NCBI RefSeq assembly: GCF_009208105.1
Contig: NZ_WFKL01000001.1
Location: 806,001-870,000, forward strand
DNA: 64,000 nucleotides
Direction of reading: 5' to 3'
Origin: Rouxiella sp. S1S-2
GTDB taxonomy: Bacteria; Pseudomonadota; Gammaproteobacteria; Enterobacterales; Enterobacteriaceae
Below the pieces are notes generated by a model. The model was not told the DNA's origin. It did no database searches and worked only from the letters and a program-made list of their open reading frames with translations. Each line of letters begins with the position of its first letter. The stretch's first letter is position 1. Both the position numbers and the translations under genes were made by a program. This document shows positions 19,389 through 29,432 of this stretch, in pieces.

Positions 19389-19426
19389 CAGTGCCTTGGT
19401 AGCTGACAAGCCAGGGCGGTAGCGTG
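19389..19426 (+). promoter_or_regulatory. JUMPstart element with ops site (RfaH recruitment)
   Basis: The 38 bases read CAGTGCCTTGGTAGCTGA, then CAAGCCAGGGCGGTAGCGTG, a near-perfect JUMPstart. The ops core GGCGGTAGCGTG lies at 19415-19426. Known biology: ops pauses RNA polymerase and recruits RfaH, which lets it read through long polysaccharide operons and past internal terminators. It lies about 255 bases before the wzi start. Confidence 0.93.
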
Positions 19427-19681
19427 GGTAATAGATACCCAAAAGCTGCAGGCTTTATGTTGAAAAGTATATAACCCCTCATGCCCCTGTGGCATTATCC
19501 GCTTTGCATACAAATTTATTGTGAATGCTTACGCTGTCTGAACCCCAATAGAATGAAGTAGCCAACATATACATTATATAAACGTTGCGCTATTTTTCCC
19601 ATATCGACAATGCGGATGGGCCCAATCCCATCGTAATTGACCACAATCAGTCATTCTCGGCAAAGGAGAGGGATCACCCTG

Positions 19682-21151
19682 ATGGATAAACCAACGGCAG
19701 TAAAACCAATTCGTTCTAAAACTCGTGTTATTGGGATGTGTATTGGGCTTGCCTTATTACCGTTTGGCAGTGCAATGGCAAATGGATTGCTACTTCCAGA
19801 TAACGACTTGCGTTCAGATTTAACCTGGTTGGCCGACCGAGGAGTGATTCAGCTCAGTTTAACCACTTGGCCGATCAGTCAGGACGCCGTTGAACAGGCT
19901 CTGAAAAAAGCGCATCCCTCTTATTCTTCAGAACAGTTGGCCATTGAAAGGGTTCAGGAACGCATGCGTACCCTGAAGTCTGACGCGCGTATTACGGGCT
20001 TCGCCTCTACCGACAAACCGGGTTTACCACAGGGCTTCGCACAGACTCCTACTGCCAATAATAAACTCTCGCTGGCTGTTAACCAGAGCGGTGAATGGTG
20101 GGACGTGCATTTACAGGGCAACTGGGAAGGCAATGAGCAGATTGGTTCTCCCTCGCACATCAACCCTAACAATAGCTACGGCGCCGTTAAGATTTGGGAC
20201 CAATGGTTGTCATTTGGTCAGACTCCACAGTGGTGGGGGCCGGGTTACGAAGGCAGCCTGATCCGTTCCGATGCCGCGCGTCCTTTAACCGGCTTTATGC
20301 TACAGCGTGACAGTCAGGCTGCGCCGACGACGTGGTGGCTGAACTGGATTGGACCTTGGCAATATCAAATCTCCGCCAGCCAGATGTCGCAATATACCTC
20401 TGTTCCCGATACTAAAATTATCGGCGGTCGCTTAAGCTTCTCTCCGTGGCGTTCACTCGAATTAGGCGCATCGCGTATTTTGCAATGGGGTGGCCAGGGG
20501 CGTCCTGAATCATTCGGCAATTTCTGGGATGGGGTGATTGGTAATGATAATACCACCGCCAACGATCCTAATGAGCCAGGTAATCAGCTTGCCGGTTTTG
20601 ATTTCAAATATAAACTCGAACCGACGCTGGGTATTCCGATTAGCTTCTACGGACAAATGATCGGTGAAGATGAGTCCGGTAAATTGCCTTCCGCTAATAT
20701 GTACCTCGGCGGTATTGAAGGTCACCATAGCTGGAATAAAGACGCCATCAACTGGTATCTCGAAGCGCACGATACCCGCACCAATGGCTCAAGAACCGGC
20801 TACAGTTATACCCACCATATTTATAAAGGCGGTTACTACCAGCAGGGATATCCGCTGGGTGACGCCATGGGTGGCGACGGTCGTTTATTGGCGGCTAAAA
20901 CAGAGTTGGTTACCGAAGACAACCAGCGTTGGAGCGTCCGCGTAGCTTATGTAAAAGTTAACCCGGAAAATGAGCAGATCAACAGCGCCTTCCCTCATGC
21001 AGACACCCTCAAGGGCGTGCAGTTAGGCTGGGGTGGCGACGTTTATCGTTCAGTACGACTGAATCTGGGACTGTGGTACACCGATGCTAATAACAGCGAT
21101 AGCAACGATGTAGGTGCCAGCGCACAATTGGATATACCTTTAAACCTCTAA
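19682..21151 (+). CDS. wzi: Outer-membrane capsule assembly protein Wzi
   Basis: Wzi is an outer-membrane beta-barrel lectin that holds group 1 capsule on the cell surface. The 489-residue protein from ATG 19682 has an extended basic N-terminus, then the signal core VIGMCIGLALLPFGSAMA, cleaved before NGLLLPD. The mature part shows the family's periplasmic helices (DLRSDLTWLADRGVIQLSLTTWP) and many alternating aromatic strands such as WDQWLSFGQTPQWWGPGYEG. It ends in Leu after a beta-strand-like tail. AGGGA precedes the chosen ATG; an upstream TTG at 19637 is less likely. It opens the operon, as in group 1 capsule loci. Confidence 0.9.
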   Translation: MDKPTAVKPIRSKTRVIGMCIGLALLPFGSAMANGLLLPDNDLRSDLTWLADRGVIQLSLTTWPISQDAVEQALKKAHPSYSSEQLAIERVQERMRTLKSDARITGFASTDKPGLPQGFAQTPTANNKLSLAVNQSGEWWDVHLQGNWEGNEQIGSPSHINPNNSYGAVKIWDQWLSFGQTPQWWGPGYEGSLIRSDAARPLTGFMLQRDSQAAPTTWWLNWIGPWQYQISASQMSQYTSVPDTKIIGGRLSFSPWRSLELGASRILQWGGQGRPESFGNFWDGVIGNDNTTANDPNEPGNQLAGFDFKYKLEPTLGIPISFYGQMIGEDESGKLPSANMYLGGIEGHHSWNKDAINWYLEAHDTRTNGSRTGYSYTHHIYKGGYYQQGYPLGDAMGGDGRLLAAKTELVTEDNQRWSVRVAYVKVNPENEQINSAFPHADTLKGVQLGWGGDVYRSVRLNLGLWYTDANNSDSNDVGASAQLDIPLNL

Positions 21152-21246
21152 GCGACCTGACAGCATAATTTGGTCGCAAATTAAATTTGGGGGGATGGTG
21201 ATAGCGCTTCCTTTCCGTAACTTGACTCTAACGTTGAACTAAATCA

Positions 21247-22386
21247 ATGACAAAAAAACATGTAATCAAGTTAACAGCGGTGGCTGTACTTGTAGGATTG
21301 CTTAGCGGGTGTACGTTGGTTCCAGGGCAGGGTTTAAACAGCCTGCGTAAAAATGTCGTTGAACTTCCAGACAGCGATTCTGATTGGAATCAAAAAATTA
21401 ACGTTTATCCGATGACGCCGGGACTGGTGAGACAGCTCCGTCCTGCGCCTATCGAGGCTAAACCGAACCCAGAACTGCAGGCTTTAATCAATAACTATCA
21501 GTACCGCATCGGTGTTGGCGACGTGTTGATGGCCACCGTGTGGGACCACCCCGAGTTGACAACCCCAGCGGGCCAGTACCGCAGTGCGGCCGATACCGGT
21601 AACTGGGTGGGTGCGGATGGGGATATTTTCTATCCTTACATCGGTAAAGTGCACGTAGCGGGTAAAACCATGGCAGAAGTGCGCCAGGAAATTGCCAGCC
21701 GTTTGGTGACTTACATTGAGAGTCCGCAGGTTGACCTCAGCGTTGCCGCCTTCCGCTCGCAAAAAGTGTATATGTCGGGTGAAGTCGCCAAGTCTGGGCA
21801 ACTGCCAATTACCAATATTCCTATGACCGTCATTGATGCAATCAACGCCGCCGGTGGATTGGCCGAGAACGCCGACTGGCGTAATGCGGTGCTGACGCAC
21901 AATGGTAAAGACCAAACGGTTAACCTCTATGCGCTGCTGCAACGAGGTGACCTGACGCAGAACCACCTGATGTATCCGGGTGATATTTTGTATGTGCCGC
22001 GCAATGACAATCTGAAAGTGTTTGTTATGGGCGAAGTGGTGAATCAGGGAACGCTCAAAATGGACCGCAGCGGCATGACGTTGGCCGAGGCGCTGGGCAA
22101 TGTTAACGGTGTGAATCAGACCACCTCTGATGCCTCTGGTATCTTCGTTATCCGTCAGTTGAAGGGCGACCCGCAGGGTCATATCGCCAACATCTATCAG
22201 CTTAATGCTAAAGATGCCTCAGCGATGATTATGGCTTCTCAGTTCCAGCTTCAGCCGTATGACACTGTTTATGTGACAAGTGCTCCACTGGTTCGTTGGA
22301 ACCGCGTAATTTCGCAGTTGGTCCCTACCATCACTGGCATCAACTCGGCGGTACAAGCAGCTAAATATATTAAGAACTGGAATTGA
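21247..22386 (+). CDS. wza: Outer-membrane polysaccharide export lipoprotein Wza
   Basis: Wza forms the octameric outer-membrane channel for capsule export. The 379 residues are the usual length. The lipobox LLSGC puts the lipidated cysteine at residue 22. The PES domain begins around [19 protein letters not shown] (about 86-104). Two or more SLBB-type repeats follow, with [17 protein letters not shown] and [15 protein letters not shown]. The C-terminal amphipathic helix (VSTI-like, [20 protein letters not shown]) forms the membrane pore. The stop is 3 bases before wzb, so the genes are tightly coupled. Confidence 0.96.
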   Translation: MTKKHVIKLTAVAVLVGLLSGCTLVPGQGLNSLRKNVVELPDSDSDWNQKINVYPMTPGLVRQLRPAPIEAKPNPELQALINNYQYRIGVGDVLMATVWDHPELTTPAGQYRSAADTGNWVGADGDIFYPYIGKVHVAGKTMAEVRQEIASRLVTYIESPQVDLSVAAFRSQKVYMSGEVAKSGQLPITNIPMTVIDAINAAGGLAENADWRNAVLTHNGKDQTVNLYALLQRGDLTQNHLMYPGDILYVPRNDNLKVFVMGEVVNQGTLKMDRSGMTLAEALGNVNGVNQTTSDASGIFVIRQLKGDPQGHIANIYQLNAKDASAMIMASQFQLQPYDTVYVTSAPLVRWNRVISQLVPTITGINSAVQAAKYIKNWN

Positions 22387-22389
22387 TCT

Positions 22390-22824
22390 ATGTTTAATTC
22401 GGTATTGGTTATCTGTACCGGGAATATCTGCCGTTCACCAACGGCAGAGAGACGACTTCGTCAACTATTACCCGGTTTAAAGATAGATTCAGCCGGCGTG
22501 GGGGCCCTTGTGGGCCACCAGGCTGACGAGCAAGCTTCACGGACTGCTGAAAAATATGGGCTTTCGTTAGAAGGACACAGTGGGCGTCAGTTTAGTGCCC
22601 AGCTGGCTCGCCAGTACGATTTAATACTGGTGATGGAGCGATCTCACGTTGAGCAGGTCACTCAACAGGCCACGGAGGCGCGCGGTAAAACTCTGCTCTT
22701 AGGGCATTGGTTGAACAAAAAAGAGATCCCCGATCCATATCGCCAGAGCCAGGAAGCTTTCGAATATGTTTATCAGTTAATTGATCAAGCCTGCCAGAGC
22801 TGGTCAAAAAAGCTGGGTGGTTAA
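22390..22824 (+). CDS. wzb: Low-molecular-weight protein-tyrosine phosphatase Wzb
   Basis: Dephosphorylates the Wzc tyrosine kinase and so keeps capsule assembly cycling. The 144 residues are normal. The P-loop CTGNICRSPTAE has the nucleophile Cys9 and Arg15. The general acid Asp is in IPDPYR near residue 117. It lies between wza and wzc with gaps of 3 and 18 bases. Confidence 0.96.
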   Translation: MFNSVLVICTGNICRSPTAERRLRQLLPGLKIDSAGVGALVGHQADEQASRTAEKYGLSLEGHSGRQFSAQLARQYDLILVMERSHVEQVTQQATEARGKTLLLGHWLNKKEIPDPYRQSQEAFEYVYQLIDQACQSWSKKLGG

Positions 22825-22842
22825 CTTTTAGGAACTCATTGC

Positions 22843-25020
22843 ATGTCTTCTGTTATTTCCAATAAACCGGCAACCCCGGACTCTGATGAAATTGATCTAG
22901 GCCGGTTAATCGGTGAATTGATTGACCATCGTAAATTAATAATTAGCGTTACTGCTGTATTTACAGTCCTGGCGATTGTTTATGCTTTATTTGCCACGCC
23001 TATTTTCCAGGCCGATGCAATGATTCAGGTTGAGCAAAAGCAGGGCAATGCCCTGATTAGCAGCCTCAGCCAGATATTGCCAGACAGCCAACCGCAGTCC
23101 ACGCCTGAAATAGCCCTGCTGCAGTCACGTATGGTGATTGGCAAAACGGTTGATGATTTAAACTTACAGGCCGCTATTGAGCAGAAGTATTTCCCGCTGT
23201 TTGGTCGCGGCTGGGCGCGTTTGACCGGTGTGAAACAGGGGCAATTAAGTATTAATCGGCTCTATCTTGAGAGTGGCGATGGAAAAACCCCTAAAATTGT
23301 CTTAACCGTAGATGATGCTCATCATTACCATATCTCCGGTGAAAGTTTTCCTCATGATTTCAAAGGCACCGTAGGTGAATTGCTTACCGAGCAAGGTGTT
23401 TCTTTGATGGTTGATAGAATTGATGCCAAGCCAGGGACTCAATTTAACGTTGCCTATCAGACTCGCTTAGATGCCATTACTGGTCTGCAAAACACATTGA
23501 ATGTGGCAGACCAAGGTAAAGATACGGGTATGCTGAACTTGACTCTTGCAGGCCCAAACCCGACTTTGATTAAAGATATTCTGAATAGCATCAGTGATAA
23601 CTATCTCGCACAGAATATTGATCGTCAGGCGGCTCAGGATGAGAAAAGTCTACAGTTTCTCAGCCAGCAATTACCACAGGTGCGTGGTGATTTAGACACC
23701 GCTGAAGATAAGCTGAATGCTTATCGCCGTAAAAGCGACTCGGTTGATCTTTCGCTGGAAACCAAATCAGCACTCGATCAAATTGTAAACGTAGACAACC
23801 AGCTTAATGAGCTGACTTTCCGCGAAGCCGACGTATCTCAGCTCTATACCAAGAGTCACCCAACTTATAAGGCTTTACTTGAAAAGCGTGGTGTTCTCGA
23901 GCAAGAGAAAATCAAGCTGAACAAGCGTGTATCAGGTATGCCGGCAACACAGCAAGAAGTACTGCGCTTAAGCCGTGACGTTGAATCGGGCCGCGCCATT
24001 TATATGCAGTTGTTGAATCGTCAGCAGGAACTTAGCATCGCTAAATCCAGCGCGATTGGTAACGTGCGTATTATTGATGATGCAGTGACTCAACCAAAAC
24101 CGGTCAAACCTAAAAAAGTTCTTATCGTATTGATCGGTATGCTGCTAGGCGGATTCTTATCGGTTGGACTCGTATTACTTAGAGTGTTCCTGCGCCGTGG
24201 TATCGATTCACCGGAACAGCTGGAAGAACTGGGTATTAACGTTTATGCCAGCGTTCCTGTTTCTGAATGGCTCAACAAACAGAACGTGGCAAAAACCGGC
24301 AAGCTCAAAACTAAGAAACAGGTTGAGTGGGGCAGTTTCCTTGCCTTGGAGAATCCGGCCGATTTAGCCATTGAGGCCATCCGTGGTCTGCGCACCAGCC
24401 TGCACTTTGCGATGTTAGAAGCTTCGAACAACATTCTGATGATTTCCGGTGCAAGCCCTAATGCCGGTAAAACCTTTATCAGCAGTAACCTTGCTGCGGT
24501 TCTGGCGCAGGGCGACCAGCGGATCCTGTTTATCGATGCGGATATGCGAAAAGGCTACACCCATAAACTGTTTAATACCGGTTTTGAAAATGGTTTATCC
24601 GATATTTTAAGTGGCAAGGCTTCCATCGCGCAGTGTGTTAAACCTATTTCATCCGTCAACTTTGACTTTATTTCGCGCGGCCAGTTGCCGCCTAATCCCG
24701 TCGAACTGTTGATGCATAAACGTTTTAAAGAGTTATTAGACTGGGCTTCGGCTAATTATGATTTGGTGATGATTGATACCCCGCCGATTCTGGCCGTGAC
24801 CGATGCTGCCGTTGTGGGCCGTTATACAGGTACTACGCTGCTGGTAGCGCGTTTCGAGCAGAACACCGCGAAAGAGATAGAAGTCAGTGTGAAGCGCTTC
24901 GAGCAAAGCGGCGTGGAAGTTAAAGGCTGTATCCTCAATGGCGTAGTGAAAAAGGCCAGCAGTTATTACGGCTATGGCTACAGTCATTATGGTTACAGCT
25001 ACAGCGATAAAAAAGATTAA
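22843..25020 (+). CDS. wzc: Tyrosine-protein kinase and chain-length regulator Wzc
   Basis: Inner-membrane polysaccharide co-polymerase and BY-kinase that controls polymerisation and export through Wza. The 725 residues show a first membrane segment (about 32-52, LIISVTAVFTVLAIVYALFA), a large periplasmic coiled-coil region, and a second membrane segment (VLIVLIGMLLGGFLSVGLVLL, about 427-447). The cytosolic kinase has Walker A GASPNAGKT (536-544), Walker A' ILFIDADMRKG and Walker B LVMIDTPP. The C-terminal tail has seven tyrosines in its last 18 residues, the autophosphorylation cluster. A stem-loop follows the stop. Confidence 0.96.
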   Translation: MSSVISNKPATPDSDEIDLGRLIGELIDHRKLIISVTAVFTVLAIVYALFATPIFQADAMIQVEQKQGNALISSLSQILPDSQPQSTPEIALLQSRMVIGKTVDDLNLQAAIEQKYFPLFGRGWARLTGVKQGQLSINRLYLESGDGKTPKIVLTVDDAHHYHISGESFPHDFKGTVGELLTEQGVSLMVDRIDAKPGTQFNVAYQTRLDAITGLQNTLNVADQGKDTGMLNLTLAGPNPTLIKDILNSISDNYLAQNIDRQAAQDEKSLQFLSQQLPQVRGDLDTAEDKLNAYRRKSDSVDLSLETKSALDQIVNVDNQLNELTFREADVSQLYTKSHPTYKALLEKRGVLEQEKIKLNKRVSGMPATQQEVLRLSRDVESGRAIYMQLLNRQQELSIAKSSAIGNVRIIDDAVTQPKPVKPKKVLIVLIGMLLGGFLSVGLVLLRVFLRRGIDSPEQLEELGINVYASVPVSEWLNKQNVAKTGKLKTKKQVEWGSFLALENPADLAIEAIRGLRTSLHFAMLEASNNILMISGASPNAGKTFISSNLAAVLAQGDQRILFIDADMRKGYTHKLFNTGFENGLSDILSGKASIAQCVKPISSVNFDFISRGQLPPNPVELLMHKRFKELLDWASANYDLVMIDTPPILAVTDAAVVGRYTGTTLLVARFEQNTAKEIEVSVKRFEQSGVEVKGCILNGVVKKASSYYGYGYSHYGYSYSDKKD

Positions 25021-25039
25021 GTAGTACTTTACTGCTTTA

Positions 25040-25069
25040 CGGGCCTGGAACTCTTCAGGCCCGATTTTT
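25040..25069 (+). terminator. Intrinsic terminator (attenuator) between wzc and wbaP
   Basis: CGGGCCTG (25040-25047) pairs with CAGGCCCG (25056-25063) around an 8-base loop, followed by ATTTTTAG. Group 1 capsule loci such as E. coli K30 have a stem-loop at the same place, after wzc. It lowers expression of the glycosyltransferase genes unless RfaH is bound. Confidence 0.8.
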
Positions 25070-25125
25070 AGTCTATTTATACACACTTCTCGTATTGCTT
25101 TTTCTCCTTTGTAAGGACTCACATA

Positions 25126-26553
25126 ATGCGTTTTGCAAGAAATTTATGGGTCACTTGTGCCCTGGCGCTTTCGGATTTTTTAACTTTTGCACTTTCGCTT
25201 TATTTGGCAATAGGGTTAATGCACCTGACATTGAGTCATTATGATATTGATGTACCTGATGATCAGATTGAAGGTTGGATTGTTCTGCACTGGCTTTTGG
25301 CCTGCACCATGGTTATCTGGTGTGGCGTTCGCCTGCGTCACTATTTTTACCGTAAAACTTTTTGGTTTGAACTAAAAGAGATCCTGCGGACGCTGATTAT
25401 TTTCGCAATTGTTGAAATTGCGGTTATTGCCTTCGCCAAGTGGTATTTCTCCCGCTACTTGTGGGGCATGACGTGGGCATTTGTGATTATTTTGGTACCC
25501 GTTGCGCGCATGCTTACCAAAAAACTGCTGGATAAAATGGGGCTGTGGCAGCGCGATACCATGATTATCGGTAGCGGTAAAAATGCTACGGAAGCTTGTA
25601 AGGCCATCACCGGCGAAACCAATATGGGTCTGCGCATCATTGGTTTTATTTCTGATAAACCCTCCAATCTGCCTGACGACCGTCTCGAAGGCCTGCCGGT
25701 TATTCACAGTGATGCCAAGTGGCTTGAGAATGGCATCGATAAGAGAATGCAGTTTATTGTTGCCGTGGAGAACGATGAGGGCGATATTCGCAACTCGTGG
25801 CTTCGTGAGTTGATGATTAAAGGTTATCGCTATGTGTCCGTCATTCCTACCTTGAGGGGAATGCCGCTCGACAGCACTGACATGTCGTTTATCTTTAGCC
25901 ATGAAGTTATGATCTTCCGTGTGCATCAGAATCTTGCAAAGTGGTCTTCACGCATCAGCAAACGCCTGTTTGATATCTTCGCCTCACTGGCCATTATTGT
26001 CCTGCTCTCTCCTGCACTGCTGTACATCAGTCGTAAAGTTAAAAAAGACGGCGGACCGGCAATCTACGGCCATGAGCGTATCGGCAAGGGTGGCGTACCG
26101 TTTAAATGTCTGAAGTTTCGTTCAATGGCAATCAACTCAAAAGAGCTGCTGGCAGAACTGCTGGAATCAGATGCAGAGGCGCGTGCCGAATGGGATGAAA
26201 CTTTTAAACTCAAGAATGACCCGCGCGTCACCAAGATTGGTGGTCTATTGCGCCGCACCAGCCTGGATGAGCTTCCACAGTTGTTTAACGTGTTAAAAGG
26301 TGAGATGAGCCTGGTAGGTCCTCGTCCGATTATTCATGCTGAGCTTGAGCGTTACCGCGACCAGGTTGATTACTACCTATTAAGCAAACCGGGGATGACC
26401 GGACTTTGGCAGGTAAGTGGCCGCAGCGATGTTGATTATGAAACCCGCGTTTACTTCGATGCCTGGTATGTGAAGAACTGGTCAATGTGGAATGACATCG
26501 CAATCCTGTTTAAAACAGTCGGCGTGGTTTTTAAACGAGATGGCGCGTACTAA
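25126..26553 (+). CDS. wbaP: Undecaprenyl-phosphate galactose-1-phosphate transferase, WbaP type
   Basis: Starts each repeat unit by moving a hexose-1-phosphate onto undecaprenyl phosphate in the inner membrane. The 475 residues give four N-terminal membrane segments, a cytosolic central fold (TMIIGSGKNATEACKAI), a membrane hairpin (LFDIFASLAIIVLLSPALLYIS, about 282-303) and the catalytic domain. That domain shows LKFRSMA, RRTSLDELPQLFNVLKGEMS, VGPRP and KPGMTGLWQVSGRS. The C-terminal FKRDGAY resembles WbaP more than WcaJ, so galactose is the likely first sugar, but this should be read as probable. It is followed after one base by the next gene. Confidence 0.88.
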   Translation: MRFARNLWVTCALALSDFLTFALSLYLAIGLMHLTLSHYDIDVPDDQIEGWIVLHWLLACTMVIWCGVRLRHYFYRKTFWFELKEILRTLIIFAIVEIAVIAFAKWYFSRYLWGMTWAFVIILVPVARMLTKKLLDKMGLWQRDTMIIGSGKNATEACKAITGETNMGLRIIGFISDKPSNLPDDRLEGLPVIHSDAKWLENGIDKRMQFIVAVENDEGDIRNSWLRELMIKGYRYVSVIPTLRGMPLDSTDMSFIFSHEVMIFRVHQNLAKWSSRISKRLFDIFASLAIIVLLSPALLYISRKVKKDGGPAIYGHERIGKGGVPFKCLKFRSMAINSKELLAELLESDAEARAEWDETFKLKNDPRVTKIGGLLRRTSLDELPQLFNVLKGEMSLVGPRPIIHAELERYRDQVDYYLLSKPGMTGLWQVSGRSDVDYETRVYFDAWYVKNWSMWNDIAILFKTVGVVFKRDGAY

Positions 26554-26554
26554 A

Positions 26555-27592
26555 ATGAAATTGTGTATTCTTATCGATGGAATATCTAATAGTGGCGGAA
26601 CTGATCGTGTTGCGTCACTGATATCAGGATTGTTTGTTAAAAATGGTATAGAGACATCAATTTATAGTATGTCATCGGGGAAGCCCTATTATGATTTTGA
26701 CCAACGTGTAGTAATTAAATCCCCAAAATATAGCTCACGGAGCCGTAATCTTTTAGATTACGGTTTTTCAATCAAACGTGAGAAGTTTGATTTTGTAATC
26801 GTATTATCAATGGGGAAACTATCTGCACAGGCAGTTCCTTTATTGAAAATGATTAATGTAAAAGCAAAAGTAATATGTAATGACCATGTTTCATTCAAAT
26901 CTTTTTCTAAAGCGAAACAGATTATTAAATGGCCTGCATATAAAATGGCCGATGAGATTGTTGTTTTAACTGAATCTGACAGGCGTTATCTTGCCGAAAA
27001 ACTCGGAAGTAAAGTGAAAGTAGTCAGAAACTGTTCTCCTTATGAGCATGCAACGTTAGACGTTGACCAAATTGCTAAAAAGGTAAAAATAGTTCTCGCG
27101 GTTGGCCGGTTAACCTATCAGAAAAACTTTGAGCGCTTGTTATCAAACTGGATAAAGATAAACTCAGAGGGTTGGAAACTTGTCATTGTTGGCAGTGGAG
27201 AAGACCGTGAACAGTTAGAAGCGTTTATCTCTAAGAATAATATCAATAATGTTTCTATTGAGAATCCTGGGCATAACTTAGATGAGTGGTATAAAAAATC
27301 ATCATTGCTTGTCATGACATCTCGATATGAAGGTTTACCTATGGTTTTAATTGAAGCGAAAAACTTCGGTGTGCCTGCGGTAGCCTTTGATTGCGAAACT
27401 GGCCCAATAGAAATAATAAAAGACGATGGCTTTGTTATTGATTATGACGATGATGCTGCGTTTGTGAGAAAAATAGAAGAATTATTGAAAGACGATAGGC
27501 AAAGGCTAGAGTTAAGCCTGCGTTCGCTACATAATTCTAGAATTTTTACCGGGGATGAGATTTACAAAGAATGGGTATCAATACTCGTATAA
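26555..27592 (+). CDS. Glycosyltransferase family 4 (GT-B fold)
   Basis: A 345-residue retaining glycosyltransferase that would add a sugar to the lipid-linked unit. It starts MKLCILIDGISNSGGTDRVA, the GT4 glycine-rich acceptor loop. The C-terminal donor domain has AVGRLTYQKNFERLL and the ExxxxxE-type motif SRYEGLPMVLIEAKNFGVP (about 269-287). The ATG one base after the wbaP stop is chosen, since further upstream frames overlap wbaP. It is AT-rich compared with wza-wzc and wbaP, as are all genes to 35.8 kb. Donor and acceptor cannot be predicted. Confidence 0.9.
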   Translation: MKLCILIDGISNSGGTDRVASLISGLFVKNGIETSIYSMSSGKPYYDFDQRVVIKSPKYSSRSRNLLDYGFSIKREKFDFVIVLSMGKLSAQAVPLLKMINVKAKVICNDHVSFKSFSKAKQIIKWPAYKMADEIVVLTESDRRYLAEKLGSKVKVVRNCSPYEHATLDVDQIAKKVKIVLAVGRLTYQKNFERLLSNWIKINSEGWKLVIVGSGEDREQLEAFISKNNINNVSIENPGHNLDEWYKKSSLLVMTSRYEGLPMVLIEAKNFGVPAVAFDCETGPIEIIKDDGFVIDYDDDAAFVRKIEELLKDDRQRLELSLRSLHNSRIFTGDEIYKEWVSILV

Positions 27593-27622
27593 TCTCACGA
27601 TGATTATGTTGACGAGGTGTCT

Positions 27623-28426
27623 ATGTTTTCAGTACTAATGTCGCTCTATAATAAAGAAGAGCCACAAAATTTAATTGAATGTTTGGAAAGTATAAAATCT
27701 CAAACTCTACAAGCAGATGAAGTAGTTATCGTATTTGATGGTTACATTAATGAAAGATTAAAGACTGTTGTTGAATCATTCAATGATAGAATTAATATTA
27801 AAGTTGTCGCGCTCGAAAAAAATGTTGGACTAGGAAGAGCTCTACAGAAAGGCTTAGAGTATTGTAGTCATGAGATTGTGGCCAGGATGGATACTGACGA
27901 TATATGCCTGCCCGAGAGATTTGAGAAGCAAATTAACTTTATCACAGAAAATGACAATGTTGATATGCTGGGAGCGAGTATAATCGAGTTTGATGAATAT
28001 AATAATCAAAGGTTGAAAATTTTACCTGAGAATAATGACGATATTCGCAAATTTTCGATTTGGAAAAACCCGTTCAATCACATGACTATAGTATTCCGTA
28101 AGTCTAAGGTCCTTGCCGTTGGCGGCTACAGGCATCATCTGTATATGGAAGATTATAATCTTTGGCTTAGAATGATATCGGCCGGTTATCATTTTGAAAA
28201 TATGCCTGAATCCTTAGTTAATGCAAGAATTGGCAAGCAAATGGTATCAAAACGCCGAGGACTAAATTACGTAAAAAGTGAAATTGAACTCATGAGACTG
28301 AAAAGAGAGCTTAAGCTGACAGGACGATATGGTGGGTTGCTTATTTTCATGGTGCGCTCAGCGACAAGGATAGTGCCAAGCGGTATTCTTTCATTTTTAT
28401 ATAACAAAGATAGAGTGAAAGTTTAA
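27623..28426 (+). CDS. Glycosyltransferase family 2 (GT-A fold), first of the series
   Basis: A 267-residue inverting-type transferase. It starts MFSVLMSLYNKEEPQNLIECLESIKSQTL. The nucleotide-sugar site has the DxD-type motif ARMDTDDICLPERF (about residues 87-100). The acceptor half contains YMEDYNLWLRM, the ED/W signature of the catalytic base loop. The start at 27623 is chosen because GAGG lies 5-6 bases before it; a GTG two codons upstream overlaps that site. The C-terminus has a short hydrophobic-basic tail, likely membrane-associated. Linkage is unknown. Confidence 0.88.
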   Translation: MFSVLMSLYNKEEPQNLIECLESIKSQTLQADEVVIVFDGYINERLKTVVESFNDRINIKVVALEKNVGLGRALQKGLEYCSHEIVARMDTDDICLPERFEKQINFITENDNVDMLGASIIEFDEYNNQRLKILPENNDDIRKFSIWKNPFNHMTIVFRKSKVLAVGGYRHHLYMEDYNLWLRMISAGYHFENMPESLVNARIGKQMVSKRRGLNYVKSEIELMRLKRELKLTGRYGGLLIFMVRSATRIVPSGILSFLYNKDRVKV

Positions 28427-28439
28427 GGCTTAGAATCTC

Positions 28440-29432
28440 ATGAAAAAAATATCGGTCGTCGTACCTGTTTACAATGTTGAAAAATACATAGAAGAATGTG
28501 TAGATAGTCTTTTAAATCAAACTTACCAAAACTACGAAGTCATTTTTGTTGACGATGGTTCAAAAGATAAATCAGTAGATAAAATAAGAAATAAAATAGA
28601 GGGGAATGCTGATTTTAGAATAGTCACCAAGAAAAATGGTGGCTTGTCTTCAGCAAGGAACTTTGGTCTTACCTTTGCGGAAGGTGAGTTTGTTACATTC
28701 CTCGATAGTGATGATTACTTAGATAATAATTATCTCGGTATGATGCTTGAAGCTATTGGTGACGCAAATATTTGTTGTTGTGGTTACAGAGAAATTACAG
28801 ATTCTGGGCAGTTTATTAGAGATGTCGGGAATAACTTCGACAAGTCTACTGATTCGAATATTTATGCCAATGTGGTTGAGTCTATAAATTTTATTCCTAA
28901 TGCATGGGGGAAGATTTATAGAAGAGATATTTTTAATAAGTTACAATACCCTGAGGGAATGTTGTTTGAAGACTTTGCGATAGTTTATAAAGTCTTTTAC
29001 CAAGAAAAAGTTAAGTTTATAGATTATCCATTATATTTTTATAGAATTCGTAATGGTTCGATAATGCGTGATTTTAATGAAAATATTATTGATCATAAAT
29101 TTGTTATATTAAAACAATTATATGAGTTTTTGACGGCTAATCAAGTAACCGAAATATACCGAGAAGCTTACATTAATAGCTACTTGTATCATGGTTTATT
29201 TGTAACTTCATGTGTGATAATAAATCAGAGAGCCACTGATACACTAAAATGCATCACTAAAGTAACAACCTCTGCTGACGAAAAAATATTTACTTTAAGT
29301 AATATTCTCAAAAGTAAATCCTTGGGTAATAAAATAAAGCTTTACTTAATATTGCTTAAAATCTCCCCGAGACTCGCATTGCTTTTGAAATCAACGCAAA
29401 ATAAAATAGGTAATAGAAATGGAGCAAGCTAA
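28440..29432 (+). CDS. Glycosyltransferase family 2, second of the series
   Basis: A 330-residue GT-A transferase. The start MKKISVVVPVYNVEKYIEECVDSLLNQTYQN is the textbook GT2 N-terminus. VDDGSKDKS and FLDSDDYLDNNYL (the DxD region, about residue 91) follow. MLFEDFAIVYKVF holds the catalytic-base Glu-Asp. Its C-terminal 80 residues are helical and variable. It follows the previous gene by 13 bases and overlaps the next by 14 bases, so translation is coupled. Confidence 0.88.
   Translation: MKKISVVVPVYNVEKYIEECVDSLLNQTYQNYEVIFVDDGSKDKSVDKIRNKIEGNADFRIVTKKNGGLSSARNFGLTFAEGEFVTFLDSDDYLDNNYLGMMLEAIGDANICCCGYREITDSGQFIRDVGNNFDKSTDSNIYANVVESINFIPNAWGKIYRRDIFNKLQYPEGMLFEDFAIVYKVFYQEKVKFIDYPLYFYRIRNGSIMRDFNENIIDHKFVILKQLYEFLTANQVTEIYREAYINSYLYHGLFVTSCVIINQRATDTLKCITKVTTSADEKIFTLSNILKSKSLGNKIKLYLILLKISPRLALLLKSTQNKIGNRNGAS

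Noticed and set aside
21484..22182. 232-residue minus-strand frame inside wza
   Set aside because: Antisense of a clear wza gene; His/Arg-rich composition is typical of shadow frames.
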